The notes beneath the pieces are model-generated. The model made no database searches and was not told the DNA's origin. It was given only the letters and a program-made list of their open reading frames with translations. A DNA stretch of 64,000 bases from Enterobacter asburiae (GTDB taxonomy: Bacteria; Pseudomonadota; Gammaproteobacteria; Enterobacterales; Enterobacteriaceae), in assembly GCF_024599655.1 (NCBI RefSeq), contig NZ_CP102247.1:1922001-1986000 (forward strand), read 5' to 3'. Positions 1 through 8,896 of the stretch are shown one piece after another (within the stretch, counting starts at the first letter, position 1; each line of letters begins with the position of its first letter). The position numbers and the translations under genes were made by a program.

Positions 1-26
1 ACCCTCTCCCCAGAGGGGCGAGGGGA
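1..26. repeat. Partial palindromic intergenic repeat at window edge
   Basis: The first bases have a CCCTCTCCCC arm followed by a GAGGGGCGAGGGG arm. They resemble the arms of the larger inverted repeat at 37650-37743, so this looks like the truncated end of a second copy of that intergenic repeat. It lies just downstream of the ftnB stop codon, where such repeats usually sit. Only the inner part is in the window, so the family assignment is tentative. Confidence 0.4.
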
Positions 27-67
27 TTATTTCGTGCCTTAACCTGCGTAGGAGCAGATTAAAAAAC

Positions 68-571
68 TCAGTGGTGCTGCACCGCCACAATGTCGAGCAG
101 GTGGCGGTCAGTTTGCTCAGGACATAAACCCGCCTGCTGCGCATTATGGATCTCATCCGCCAGCGTCTTCAGCAGCATGCCATCCTGCTGCTGCTCTTTG
201 TCCATATCACGTAAGAATTTGAGCGTCGTAATGTCCTGCTGCGCTTTGGCTTCATCGGCCAGCTTGCTGAGAGTGCTGCAGCGTTGTTCATACTCTTCAA
301 GCGTTTTCTGAAACAGTTCTTCCAGGCAAGAGAAGTTCTCATTGATCCCATCAAGGGCTTTAACGACAGGATTTGCCCCCGCGGCTTTCAGGAAGTTAAA
401 GACACGCATCATATGGGTGACGTTACTTTGCGCCTGAGAGCGAAAGAATGTCGCAGATCCCGTGAGGCTATTCTCGGCACACCACGCGCTTAAGTGAAGG
501 TGCAGATTCGAGGCGTAGAACTCAAGGTTCATCTGCGCGTTAAGTTTTTGCATCATCGTTTGGGTAGCCAT
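68..571 (-). CDS. ftnB: Ferritin-like protein FtnB
   Basis: This encodes a 167-residue four-helix-bundle ferritin paralogue of the cytoplasm, the same length as E. coli FtnB (YecI). The N-terminal FYASNLHLHLSAWCAENS segment and the EEYEQR helix are typical. FtnB is a stress-linked ferritin paralogue thought to help in iron handling and Fe-S repair rather than bulk iron storage. The open frame extends 20 codons further upstream, but the start at 571 is preferred: an AAGGAT Shine-Dalgarno sits about 7 bases before it and the resulting length matches the family. It is transcribed divergently from araF, as in E. coli. Confidence 0.93.
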   Translation of the reverse strand: MATQTMMQKLNAQMNLEFYASNLHLHLSAWCAENSLTGSATFFRSQAQSNVTHMMRVFNFLKAAGANPVVKALDGINENFSCLEELFQKTLEEYEQRCSTLSKLADEAKAQQDITTLKFLRDMDKEQQQDGMLLKTLADEIHNAQQAGLCPEQTDRHLLDIVAVQHH

Positions 572-1086
572 ACTCATATCCTTATTGACTGTGGGACGTG
601 ATGTCCGTTGCTTAACCTGAGGGCCAGGCAAATACGAAGAAAAGAGCAGAAATACACATTCTGCCGTGACCGAAATTCACTTCCTGTGTTCGATATAAAT
701 AAGCATACCCTTGTCTATGGTCTAAGAAAACTCTTAATTAGGCTGTGTTTACCATACATTACAAAGTTTAATATAGTACAGAAATGCAATTAGCTCGCCA
801 TGAATTGAATCTTGGTTAATGCTCTAATAATTAACGATTTTTATTAAGGTGACACACTGTTACTCTTTCGAAAATATTAAGTTGGAATAATGCTCCGTGA
901 AAATGAGAAATACGGATTAATCGTTTCGAATATATGATGTGCTAATAAAATTGCGTTAAATCAAATTCTGCTGAATAACGTTTTTCCAGGTGCCTGGTGC
1001 ATTTTTGATGAAAAACATGTTGAACCCCTTTAACGCCAGGTGGCGTTTTGCCCGCTGAGGGGCATCAGGGATATCTTAGCTAATCT
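572..1086. other. AT-rich intergenic region between ftnB and the araF operators
   Basis: About 500 bases without a convincing gene. The region is AT-rich compared with its neighbours and must hold the ftnB promoter (minus strand). I see no strong sigma-70 hexamer pair, no tRNA and no clear small RNA. Short ORFs here have no Shine-Dalgarno and no recognisable product. Confidence 0.5.
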
Positions 1087-1212
1087 TATGGATAATTCTG
1101 CTTAACCCACTTTCATTTGTCTGACAAATCCTGCCTTTTTTATGTCATTTTTCGCTGAATTTATGTACGCAATTACTGTAATTCTGCGGTGTGATGGGGC
1201 TCTCTTATGGAT
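1087..1212 (+). promoter_or_regulatory. Two AraC-type half-sites upstream of araF
   Basis: TATGGATAATTCTGCT at 1087-1102 is the reverse complement of the AraC I1-type pattern AGC-N7-TCCATA. A second TATGGAT starts at 1206 with a poorer distal part. A half-conserved CRP-like TGTGA at 1190-1205 lies between them and abuts the second site. E. coli araFGH is activated by AraC and CRP through sites in this position, so this is very likely the arabinose control region. The exact occupancy and the promoter hexamers are inferred. Confidence 0.6.
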
Positions 1213-1349
1213 GATTAATTTCCCGCTAAAACTATCACCAGCAATAACGCTTATGACGAGGTAAGCGCTAATGCCTTGTTTTAAGTCCGATTAAATAAGA
1301 AGCACGCACTTATTCCCTACAGAAAAGAATGCTAAAGCTGGAGTTTACC

Positions 1350-2339
1350 ATGCACAAATTTACTAAAGCGCTGGCGGCCATCGGTCTGGCTGCCGTTATG
1401 TCACAATCCGCTATCGCTGAGAATTTAAAACTCGGTTTTCTGGTAAAACAGCCCGAAGAGCCCTGGTTCCAGACTGAGTGGAAATTCGCCGATAAAGCCG
1501 GGAAAGATTTAGGTTTTGAAGTGATTAAAATCGCCGTGCCTGACGGTGAAAAAACCCTGAACGCCATCGACAGCCTGGCGGCCAGCGGTGCAAAAGGTTT
1601 CGTTATCTGTACCCCGGATCCAAAGCTGGGATCGGCAATTGCGGCGAAAGCGCGCGGGTACGATATGAAGGTCATCGCGGTTGACGATCAGTTCGTTAAC
1701 GCCAAAGGCAAGCCGATGGACACCGTCCCGCTGGTCATGATGGCGGCGACCAAAATCGGCGAACGCCAGGGCCAGGAACTCTATAAAGAGATGCAAAAAC
1801 GCGGCTGGGATGTCAAAGAGACCGCGGTGATGGCCATCACGGCAGACGAACTGGATACGGCACGCCGTCGTACTACCGGTTCAATGGACGCGCTGAAGGC
1901 GGCCGGTTTCCCGGAAAAACAGATCTACAAAGTCCCAACCAAATCTAACGATATCCCGGGCGCTTTCGACGCCGCGAACTCTATGCTGGTCCAGCATCCG
2001 GAGGTCAAACACTGGCTGGTGGTCGGCATGAACGACAACACCGTGCTGGGTGGGGTACGCGCGACGGAAGGCCAGGGCTTCAAAGCGCCTGACGTGATCG
2101 GGATTGGCATCAACGGCGTTGACGCCGTCAGCGAGCTGTCCAAAGCGCAGGCGACCGGCTTCTACGGCTCTCTGCTGCCAAGTCCGGACGTTCACGGCTA
2201 CAAATCCAGTGAGATGCTCTACAACTGGGTAACCAAAGGGGCTGAACCGCCGAAATTTACCGAAGTGACCGACGTGGTGCTGATTACCCGCGACAACTTC
2301 AAAGAGGAGCTGGCGAAAAAAGGACTGGGCGGTAAGTAA
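1350..2339 (+). CDS. araF: L-arabinose periplasmic binding protein AraF
   Basis: This is the periplasmic solute-binding component of the high-affinity L-arabinose ABC importer, 329 residues, nearly identical to E. coli AraF. A Sec signal peptide with K3/K6 and a hydrophobic core ends at Ala23, giving a mature N-terminus ENLKLGF. The type-I periplasmic-binding-protein fold follows, with motifs such as VKQPEEPWFQ and GINGVDAVSEL. An upstream in-frame ATG at 1329 is rejected because GGAG sits 7 bases before 1350 and the signal peptide begins there. It is first in araFGH and is followed by a 71-base gap before araG. Confidence 0.97.
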   Translation: MHKFTKALAAIGLAAVMSQSAIAENLKLGFLVKQPEEPWFQTEWKFADKAGKDLGFEVIKIAVPDGEKTLNAIDSLAASGAKGFVICTPDPKLGSAIAAKARGYDMKVIAVDDQFVNAKGKPMDTVPLVMMAATKIGERQGQELYKEMQKRGWDVKETAVMAITADELDTARRRTTGSMDALKAAGFPEKQIYKVPTKSNDIPGAFDAANSMLVQHPEVKHWLVVGMNDNTVLGGVRATEGQGFKAPDVIGIGINGVDAVSELSKAQATGFYGSLLPSPDVHGYKSSEMLYNWVTKGAEPPKFTEVTDVVLITRDNFKEELAKKGLGGK

Positions 2340-2410
2340 TACGCTGTGATTGTGCCCCTCACGCACCGTGAGGGGCCAGACGTACACACTACAGGAATCA
2401 CGGAGACGTT

Positions 2411-3925
2411 ATGCGACAGTCTGATCCGTATCTCTCTTTTCGCGGCATCGGGAAAACCTTCCCCGGTGTTAACGCGCTGACCGATATCAGCTTCGACTGC
2501 TATGCCGGCCAGGTTCACGCCCTGATGGGGGAAAACGGCGCGGGAAAATCCACGCTGTTGAAGATCCTCAGCGGCAACTACGCGCCCACGACCGGCACGC
2601 TGGCCATTCGCGGCGAAGAGGTGGCGTTTGCCGATACCACGGCGGCGCTCAATGCCGGGGTGGCGATCATCTACCAGGAGCTGCACCTCATACCTGAGAT
2701 GACCGTGGCGGAAAACATCTATTTAGGACAGCTCCCGCACAAAGGCGGCGTGGTAAATCGTTCGCTACTTAATTATGAAGCGGGGCTGCAGCTTAAACAC
2801 CTGGGTCTGGACGTCGATCCCCAGACGCCGCTGAAATATCTCTCCATCGGCCAGTGGCAGATGGTGGAAATTGCCAAAGCGCTGGCGCGTAACGCCAGAA
2901 TTATTGCCTTCGATGAGCCCACCAGTTCGCTCTCTGCGCGTGAAATCGACAATCTGTTCCGCGTGATCCGCGAACTGCGTCAGGAAGGGCGTACGATTTT
3001 GTATGTCTCACACCGCATGGAAGAGATATTTGCCCTGAGCGACGCCATCACCGTCTTTAAAGATGGGCGCTATGTGCGCACCTTTACCGACATGGCGCAG
3101 GTTAACCATGACCAGCTGGTTCAGGCGATGGTTGGCCGCGACCTGGGTGATATCTATCACTGGAAACCCCGGGAGTACGGCCCTGAGCGCCTGCGCCTGG
3201 ACAACGTCAAAGCGCCGGGCGTGCGCACGCCCGTTTCGTTATCCGTACGCAGCGGCGAAATCGTCGGCCTGTTTGGTCTGGTAGGGGCAGGGCGCAGCGA
3301 ATTGATGAAAGGGCTGTTCGGCGGTACCCGCATTACCGATGGGCAGGTCTCCATTGACGGCGAGCGGGTCGATATCCAGAAACCGGCCCACGCAATCAGG
3401 GCGGGGATGATGCTCTGCCCGGAAGATCGTAAAGCAGAGGGGATTATTCCGGTGCATTCGGTACGCGACAACATCAATATTTCCGCCCGCCGCAAGTTTA
3501 TTCGCGCAGGCTGTCTGATAAACGATGGCTGGGAGTCGAGCAACGCCGACCACCATATTCGCTCGCTGAATATCAAAACGCCGGGTCCGGAACAGCTGAT
3601 CATGAATCTGTCAGGCGGAAACCAGCAGAAGGCGATTTTAGGCCGCTGGCTGTCAGAAGATATGAAGGTCATTTTGCTGGACGAGCCGACGCGCGGTATC
3701 GATGTGGGGGCAAAACACGAGATTTATAACGTGATCTATGAGCTGGCAAAGCGCGGCGTGGCGGTTCTCTTCGCCTCCAGCGATCTGCCGGAGGTGCTTG
3801 GCGTGGCCGACCGCATTGTGGTGATGCGTGAAGGCGAAATTGCCGGTGAATTACTTCATGAACAGGCGAATGAACAACAGGCGTTGAACCTCGCCATGCC
3901 TAAAGTCAGCCAGGCTGTCGCCTGA
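2411..3925 (+). CDS. araG: L-arabinose ABC importer ATPase AraG
   Basis: This 504-residue cytoplasmic protein carries two fused ABC nucleotide-binding domains of the sugar (CUT2) type, and powers L-arabinose import with AraF and AraH. The first domain has a Walker A GENGAGKST at residues 40-48, a degenerate signature LSIGQ and Walker B IIAFDEPTS. The second has a degenerate Walker A region (GLVGAGRSE) and a good signature LSGGNQQK at about residue 400, followed by LLDEPTRGIDVGAK. This asymmetry is normal for AraG/RbsA/MglA. It is the second gene of araFGH. Confidence 0.97.
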   Translation: MRQSDPYLSFRGIGKTFPGVNALTDISFDCYAGQVHALMGENGAGKSTLLKILSGNYAPTTGTLAIRGEEVAFADTTAALNAGVAIIYQELHLIPEMTVAENIYLGQLPHKGGVVNRSLLNYEAGLQLKHLGLDVDPQTPLKYLSIGQWQMVEIAKALARNARIIAFDEPTSSLSAREIDNLFRVIRELRQEGRTILYVSHRMEEIFALSDAITVFKDGRYVRTFTDMAQVNHDQLVQAMVGRDLGDIYHWKPREYGPERLRLDNVKAPGVRTPVSLSVRSGEIVGLFGLVGAGRSELMKGLFGGTRITDGQVSIDGERVDIQKPAHAIRAGMMLCPEDRKAEGIIPVHSVRDNINISARRKFIRAGCLINDGWESSNADHHIRSLNIKTPGPEQLIMNLSGGNQQKAILGRWLSEDMKVILLDEPTRGIDVGAKHEIYNVIYELAKRGVAVLFASSDLPEVLGVADRIVVMREGEIAGELLHEQANEQQALNLAMPKVSQAVA

Positions 3926-3936
3926 GTAAGGAGTTA

Positions 3937-4926
3937 ATGATGTCCTCTGTTACTACATCCGGAGTGCCGAAGTCGAAGTCGGCGCTGAGTTTTGGACGTA
4001 TCTGGGATCAGTACGGCATGCTGGTGGTCTTTGCCGCACTGTTCCTTGCCTGCGCGATCTTTGTCCCTAATTTTGCCACCTTCATTAATATGAAGGGGCT
4101 GGGGCTGGCCATTTCCATGTCCGGGATGGTGGCCTGCGGGATGCTGTTCTGTCTGGCCTCTGGCGATTTTGACCTGTCGGTGGCGTCGGTGATTGCCTGT
4201 GCGGGCGTCACGACGGCAGTGGTGATCAACATGACGGAGAGCCTGTGGATTGGCGTTCTGGCCGGTCTGCTGCTCGGCGTCATCAGCGGTCTGGTGAACG
4301 GTTTTGTTATCGCCCGCCTGAAGATTAACGCCCTGATCACGACGCTCGCGACGATGCAAATTGTCCGCGGGCTGGCCTACATCATCTCCGACGGTAAAGC
4401 CGTGGGCATTGAAGACGAGCGCTTCTTTACGCTGGGTTACGCCAACTGGCTGGGGCTGCCCGCGCCAATCTGGCTGACCGTGGCCTGCCTGATCCTGTTC
4501 GGCTTCCTGCTCAACCGGACCACCTTTGGCCGCAATACGCTGGCGATTGGCGGTAACGAAGAGGCCGCTCGCCTGGCCGGGGTGCCGGTGGTGCGAACCA
4601 AGATTATTATCTTTGTGCTCTCAGGGCTGGTTTCTGCCGCCGCGGGAATTATTCTGGCCTCGCGTATGACCAGCGGCCAGCCGATGACCTCTATCGGTTA
4701 CGAGTTGATCGTCATTTCGGCCTGCGTTTTAGGGGGCGTTTCCCTCAAGGGCGGCATCGGAAAAATCTCATATGTGGTGGCCGGTATCCTGATTTTAGGC
4801 ACTGTAGAGAACGCCATGAACCTGCTGAATATTTCGCCGTTCTCGCAGTACGTCGTGCGTGGTCTGATCCTGCTGGCAGCCGTGATTTTCGACCGTTACA
4901 AGCAAAAAGCGAAGCGTACCGTGTAA
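3937..4926 (+). CDS. araH: L-arabinose ABC importer permease AraH
   Basis: This is the inner-membrane permease of the arabinose importer, 329 residues, of the BPD_transp_2/RbsC type with about ten hydrophobic segments. Conserved stretches include LASGDFDLSV near residue 70 and GRNTLAIGGNEEAARLAGV, the typical coupling region. Two adjacent ATGs at 3937 and 3940 are possible. The AAGGAG box fits the second slightly better, but E. coli AraH also begins with two methionines. It starts 11 bases after araG and closes the operon ahead of a strong hairpin. Confidence 0.96.
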   Translation: MMSSVTTSGVPKSKSALSFGRIWDQYGMLVVFAALFLACAIFVPNFATFINMKGLGLAISMSGMVACGMLFCLASGDFDLSVASVIACAGVTTAVVINMTESLWIGVLAGLLLGVISGLVNGFVIARLKINALITTLATMQIVRGLAYIISDGKAVGIEDERFFTLGYANWLGLPAPIWLTVACLILFGFLLNRTTFGRNTLAIGGNEEAARLAGVPVVRTKIIIFVLSGLVSAAAGIILASRMTSGQPMTSIGYELIVISACVLGGVSLKGGIGKISYVVAGILILGTVENAMNLLNISPFSQYVVRGLILLAAVIFDRYKQKAKRTV

Positions 4927-4976
4927 CTCCAGCGCTGTATTTTTATTGCACAACTAATAACCTTAGTTGACCCCTG

Positions 4977-5009
4977 AACCGCCCCGCCAGTTTTGCTGGC
5001 GGGGCGGTT
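4977..5009 (+). terminator. Terminator hairpin after araFGH
   Basis: A perfect 14-base stem (AACCGCCCCGCCAG and its complement) encloses a TTTTG loop, 50 bases after the araH stop. The downstream U-tract is weak (only GTC follows), so termination may be imperfect, but position and stem strength fit an operon end before otsBA. Confidence 0.7.
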
Positions 5010-5036
5010 GTCAAATGGCGAGCCCCGTCACACTGT

Positions 5037-5043
5037 CTATACT
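5037..5043 (+). promoter_or_regulatory. Candidate sigma-S type -10 element of otsBA
   Basis: CTATACT lies 60 bases before the otsB start and fits the sigma-S-preferred extended -10 element (CTATACT). No good TTGACA -35 box accompanies it, which is also usual for sigma-S promoters. E. coli otsBA is RpoS-dependent and osmotically induced, which agrees. This is a sequence match only. Confidence 0.55.
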
Positions 5044-5102
5044 TACATGGCTATGAAAGAGGTAAAGGCGTTTACCTCTCGTAAACCGTAAGGAGGATTA
5101 GG

Positions 5103-5906
5103 GTGGCTGACATGTTAACCGCACCGCCTGTACTGCCCGGAAAATATGCTTTCTTTTTTGACCTCGACGGGACACTCGCCGGGATCCAGCCGCATCCTGA
5201 CGACGTGGTCGTACCGGATACGGTGCTAGAGAATTTGCAGCAGCTCTCCAGACTGAACGAGGGCGCATTGGCATTGATTTCAGGGCGCTCAATGGCCGAG
5301 CTGGACGTGCTCGCCAGTCCTTACCACTTTCCGCTAGCCGGTGTACACGGAGCGGAGCGCCGCGATATCCATGATCAACTGCACGTTGTATCACTTCCTG
5401 AGACTTTAATTAAGGCGTTACACACTCAACTCTCCTCGGCGCTGGCGTCGCTTCCGGGCACTGAACTGGAAGCGAAGGGCATGGCTTTCGCCTTGCACTA
5501 TCGCCAGGCACCGCATCACGAGGCGGCAATCTTTGCGATTGCCCGCAGCGTGGCCGATGCACACCCGCAGCTCGCGCTGCAGCCGGGGAAGTGCGTCGTC
5601 GAGATAAAACCGGAAGGGATTAATAAAGGTGCTGCTATTGCGGCGTTTATGGCGGAACCGCCATTTAAGGGACGTACACCCGTGTTTTTTGGCGATGACC
5701 TGACCGACGAGGCCGGGTTTCGCGTGGTGAATCAGGCCGGAGGGATCGCCGTCAAGGTGGGGCCTGGTGACACCGTTGCCGAATGGCGCCTGGCGGACGT
5801 CGCTAGCGTCTGGCAGTGGATATCTGACATCGCTAACCAGCAACAACAACAAATAGCGCAAAGCAAAGGGGGAAACCATTATGGGTCGCTTAGTCGTCGT
5901 CTCTAA
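5103..5906 (+). CDS. otsB: Trehalose-6-phosphate phosphatase OtsB
   Basis: This cytoplasmic phosphatase hydrolyses trehalose 6-phosphate to trehalose, the second step of osmoprotectant synthesis. The 267-residue protein belongs to the HAD superfamily: motif I DLDGT at residues 20-24 (nucleophile Asp20), motif II in ISGRS, and motif IV GDDLTDE at 197-203. It starts at a GTG preceded by AGGAGG at good spacing, which is better than the internal ATG four codons on. Its last 26 bases overlap otsA in another frame, as in E. coli, indicating translational coupling. Confidence 0.95.
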   Translation: MADMLTAPPVLPGKYAFFFDLDGTLAGIQPHPDDVVVPDTVLENLQQLSRLNEGALALISGRSMAELDVLASPYHFPLAGVHGAERRDIHDQLHVVSLPETLIKALHTQLSSALASLPGTELEAKGMAFALHYRQAPHHEAAIFAIARSVADAHPQLALQPGKCVVEIKPEGINKGAAIAAFMAEPPFKGRTPVFFGDDLTDEAGFRVVNQAGGIAVKVGPGDTVAEWRLADVASVWQWISDIANQQQQQIAQSKGGNHYGSLSRRL

Positions 5907-7305
5907 CCGAATCGCACCGCCTGATGATAAAAAAGCCAGTGCGGGTGGCCTGGCGGTAGGGGTGTTAGGTGCCTTAAAAGCCGCTGGCGGGCTGTGGTTT
6001 GGCTGGAGTGGGGAAATCAGTGAAGAGGAGAAACCGCTCAAAAAGGTGACGCGCGGAAACATTACGTGGGCTTCATTTGCATTGAAAGAGAAAGACTACG
6101 ACGAGTATTACTCGCAGTTCTCGAATGCCGTCCTGTGGCCCGCGTTTCACTATCGTCTTGACCTGGTCAAATTCCAGCGTGAATCCTTCGAAGGCTATTC
6201 GCGCGTGAATGCGCTGCTGGCGGATAAACTGCTGCCATTAATAGAAGAAGACGATATTTTATGGATCCACGATTATCACCTGTTGCCCTTCGCGCGCGAG
6301 CTGAGAAAAAGAGGGGTAAATAACCGCATTGGCTTCTTCCTGCACATCCCGTTCCCGACGCCGGAAATTTTTACCGCGCTGCCGCCGCATGAAGAATTGC
6401 TGGAGGCGCTGTGTGATTACGATTTGCTGGGCTTCCAGACCGAAAATGACCGCCTCGCGTTCCTTGACTCCGTGTCAGGTAAAGCGCGGCTGGTGACCAA
6501 AGGCGGGAAAACCCATACGGCGTGGGGGAAAACCTTCCACACCGAAGTGTATCCAATAGGGATTGAACCTGACGAAATTGCGGAGCAGGCTTCCGGCCCG
6601 CTGCCGCCTAAGCTGGCACAGCTTAAGAATGAACTCAAACACGTGAAAAATATCTTCTCGGTAGAGCGTCTTGATTATTCCAAAGGGCTGCCGGAACGCT
6701 TCCTGGCGTATGAAACGCTGCTGGATAAATATCCGCAGCATCACGGTAAAATCCGCTATACCCAGATCGCGCCGACGTCGCGCGGTGAGGTTCAGGCTTA
6801 TCAGGACATTCGCCACCAGCTGGAGACGGAAGCAGGGCGCATTAATGGCCGCTACGGGCAGTTGGGCTGGACGCCGCTGTTTTACCTGAACCAGCACTTT
6901 GACCGTAAGATCCTGATGAAGGTCTTCCGCTATGCGGATGTTGGCCTGGTCACGCCGCTGCGCGACGGGATGAACCTGGTGGCGAAAGAGTATGTGGCGG
7001 CCCAGGATCCTGCCGACCCGGGTGTTCTGGTGCTCTCCCAGTTTGCCGGCGCCGCAAATGAGCTCACGTCGGCGCTTATCGTTAACCCTTATGACAGGGA
7101 CGACGTGGCGAACGCGCTGAATCGCGCCCTGACAATGCCGCTCACGGAACGTCTTTCCCGCCATGCTGACATGATGGAGACGATCCGTAAGAACGACATT
7201 AACCACTGGCAGGCACGTTTTATTCAGGATCTCCGGGATATCGCCCCGCAAAGTCATGAAGGCGATCTGCAAAAAAAGATCGCGACCTTCCCTAAACTCG
7301 CCTGA
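5881..7305 (+). CDS. otsA: Trehalose-6-phosphate synthase OtsA
   Basis: This retaining glycosyltransferase (GT20) makes trehalose 6-phosphate from UDP-glucose and glucose 6-phosphate. Its length of 474 residues matches E. coli OtsA. The N-terminal VSNRIAPP and SAGGLAVG loops bind substrates, and VERLDYSKGLPERF holds the Arg263/Lys268 pair that contacts the UDP-glucose phosphates. TPLRDGMNLVAKEYVA is the C-terminal nucleotide-sugar motif. It overlaps the end of otsB and is preceded by AAAGGGGGAAACC. Together the two genes form the osmotic/stationary-phase trehalose operon. Confidence 0.97.
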   Translation: MGRLVVVSNRIAPPDDKKASAGGLAVGVLGALKAAGGLWFGWSGEISEEEKPLKKVTRGNITWASFALKEKDYDEYYSQFSNAVLWPAFHYRLDLVKFQRESFEGYSRVNALLADKLLPLIEEDDILWIHDYHLLPFARELRKRGVNNRIGFFLHIPFPTPEIFTALPPHEELLEALCDYDLLGFQTENDRLAFLDSVSGKARLVTKGGKTHTAWGKTFHTEVYPIGIEPDEIAEQASGPLPPKLAQLKNELKHVKNIFSVERLDYSKGLPERFLAYETLLDKYPQHHGKIRYTQIAPTSRGEVQAYQDIRHQLETEAGRINGRYGQLGWTPLFYLNQHFDRKILMKVFRYADVGLVTPLRDGMNLVAKEYVAAQDPADPGVLVLSQFAGAANELTSALIVNPYDRDDVANALNRALTMPLTERLSRHADMMETIRKNDINHWQARFIQDLRDIAPQSHEGDLQKKIATFPKLA

Positions 7306-7309
7306 TTTT

Positions 7310-7338
7310 CCGCTGGGGGGTTAATTCCCCCCAAGCGG
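7310..7338. terminator. Hairpin between convergent otsA and uspC
   Basis: CCGCTGGGGGG pairs with CCCCCC-A-AGCGG across a short TTAATT loop with one bulged base. The hairpin lies immediately after otsA and includes the uspC stop codon in its loop, so it may end transcription on both strands. There is no proper U-tract on either side, so function is uncertain. Confidence 0.4.
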
Positions 7339-7749
7339 CACTAACAGCACATCGACCTGGCTCGACGCGACAATGGATTTCGCCGCGCAGGCTGCCCGCG
7401 ATATAAAGCTGTGGTTATGATTCCCGCAAATAACTAAATCAATATCCTGTTTACGACACATGTCGAGAATATGGGCGTTAAGCTCCCCGGTCGCAATAAT
7501 TGTCTCATAAACCGGATATTGTGCCTTTTCCACCAGTTCACGCAGAAATTGCTGCGTTTCTTCCTGAAGGACCTCTCGAATATCCTCCAGCATGGGGGCA
7601 GCCAGCTGATTATACATCTCTGGCTCCGCGGCGAGCGTGATGAGGCTGATGCGGGCATTGTGGGGTCTGGCAATGGAAACTGCCCGCGCGACGAGCTGAT
7701 GACTTTCGGAGGAAACTGCAACAGAAACAAGAAGATGGGAGTAACTCAT
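7321..7749 (-). CDS. uspC: Universal stress protein UspC
   Basis: This is a 142-residue cytoplasmic Usp-domain protein with the E. coli UspC length and the signature IARPHNARISLITLA near the N-terminus. The C-terminal stretch VICGNHNHSFISRA replaces the G-2X-G-9X-G(S/T) ATP-binding loop, which places it with the UspA/UspC/UspD type that is not expected to bind ATP. UspC has been linked to stress protection and to motility/osmotic signalling in E. coli. Its position next to flhD is conserved. It is transcribed toward otsA and away from flhDC. Confidence 0.94.
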   Translation of the reverse strand: MSYSHLLVSVAVSSESHQLVARAVSIARPHNARISLITLAAEPEMYNQLAAPMLEDIREVLQEETQQFLRELVEKAQYPVYETIIATGELNAHILDMCRKQDIDLVICGNHNHSFISRAACAAKSIVASSQVDVLLVPLGGN

Positions 7750-8254
7750 GGCGCACTCCTTAGGTGTCTGAAAGACAGCGTATGATCACCTTTACCGCGA
7801 TTTCCCAGGTTCTGCAAGAGCAGATTACGACATTAGTGTGAAGCTTATCATAATTATTCATTAATTATTCTTATAAGAAGAATAACTGAAAAATGCGCCT
7901 AAATGAAAAAAATTAACAACTTAACGTAAATCACACAAATTCACGCTTTCACTGTTAAATCGTTTTGACGCGTTACAAAATCATTTCGAATGATCACGTC
8001 CTGAAACATCTTTTTTGTGCTACCTGCATAACTATATGTTTTTTCACGGTAAGAAAAATGTTTCCCGAAGAGGGGATTGTTGTAAATGTTTCCGCGGGGT
8101 GCTTACGACGGTAAAAGCACGATACATGCCAGTTCGGATCACCCGTGTGCATGAGTATTCGTCAATTAAGAATACAAAACAGTACTGATTGGTTAAAAAA
8201 TGAACAAATTACAAGTCATACTGATGGATTTATGGGTCATATTCACTTAAATTG

Positions 8255-8270
8255 TGTGACGTGGATCACA
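8255..8270 (+). promoter_or_regulatory. Consensus CRP site of flhDC
   Basis: TGTGACGTGGATCACA is a perfect TGTGA-N6-TCACA CRP box. Its centre lies about 72 bases upstream of the inferred flhDC transcription start, matching the known activating CRP position in E. coli flhDC. This supports catabolite control of motility. Confidence 0.9.
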
Positions 8271-8297
8271 TTTTTTTTAAATTTGAGGGTGGCTGGA

Positions 8298-8351
8298 TTG
8301 TATGTGGCAAAACTGACGAGTAGAGTTTGCGTCGAATTAGGAAAAATCTTA
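8298..8351 (+). promoter_or_regulatory. flhDC promoter and RcsB-type box
   Basis: A -35 element TTGTAT (8298-8303) and a -10 element TAGAGT (8321-8326) are separated by 17 bases, giving a start near 8335 and a leader of roughly 210 nt before flhD. TAGGAAAAATCTTA at 8338-8351 is a near-palindrome matching the RcsAB box that lies just after the start in E. coli flhDC, where it represses motility. The rest of 7750-8534 is AT-rich with no credible gene; it is known territory for OmpR, H-NS and LrhA control, whose sites I could not resolve. Confidence 0.75.
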
Positions 8352-8543
8352 GTTATTTGTAAGAAATGATAAATCTTGTAAGAGACGCATTCGCGGTTTC
8401 TCTCTTACGGTTTCAGTGAATACAAACCTAAATTCAACTATGCATTTAGCCTTTTCTTTTTTATACCGGGTGATTTCCCGGCGACATCACGGGGTGCGGT
8501 CTTTCCGCATAAAAATAATAGTTGGTTATTCGGGATGGGAACA

Positions 8544-8894
8544 ATGCATACATCCGAGTTGCTAAAACATATCTATGACATCAATTTGTCGTATTTACTG
8601 CTCGCGCAGCGTTTGATTAGTCAGGACAAGGCGTCCGCGATGTTTCGTCTGGGTATTAACGAAGAGATGGCAACCATGCTGGGCGGTTTAACCCTCCCGC
8701 AGATGGTTAAACTGGCTGAAACGAATCAACTGGTTTGCCAGTTCCGTTTCGATGATTCACAGACAATAACGCGTCTGACGCAGGATTCCCGTGTGGACGA
8801 TCTTCAACAGATCCATACCGGTATTCTTCTCTCCACTCGCTTGCTTAACGAAATCAGCCAGCCTGATGACGCAGCCCGTAAGAAAAGGGCCTAG
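8544..8894 (+). CDS. flhD: Flagellar master regulator subunit FlhD
   Basis: FlhD forms the FlhD4C2 complex that activates class II flagellar promoters. The 116-residue product is nearly identical to E. coli FlhD (HTSELLKHIYDINLSYLLLA at the start, DDLQQIHTGI near the C-terminus). A start three codons upstream at 8535 (MGTM) is also open. The GGGA before 8544 and the usual family length favour the shorter form. It lies two bases ahead of flhC in one transcript with a long regulated leader. Confidence 0.96.
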   Translation: MHTSELLKHIYDINLSYLLLAQRLISQDKASAMFRLGINEEMATMLGGLTLPQMVKLAETNQLVCQFRFDDSQTITRLTQDSRVDDLQQIHTGILLSTRLLNEISQPDDAARKKRA

Positions 8895-8896
8895 CA

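Noticed and set aside
8145..8369. A 74-codon ORF in the flhDC control region
   Set aside because: It crosses the CRP box, promoter and Rcs box, has no Shine-Dalgarno and no recognisable product.
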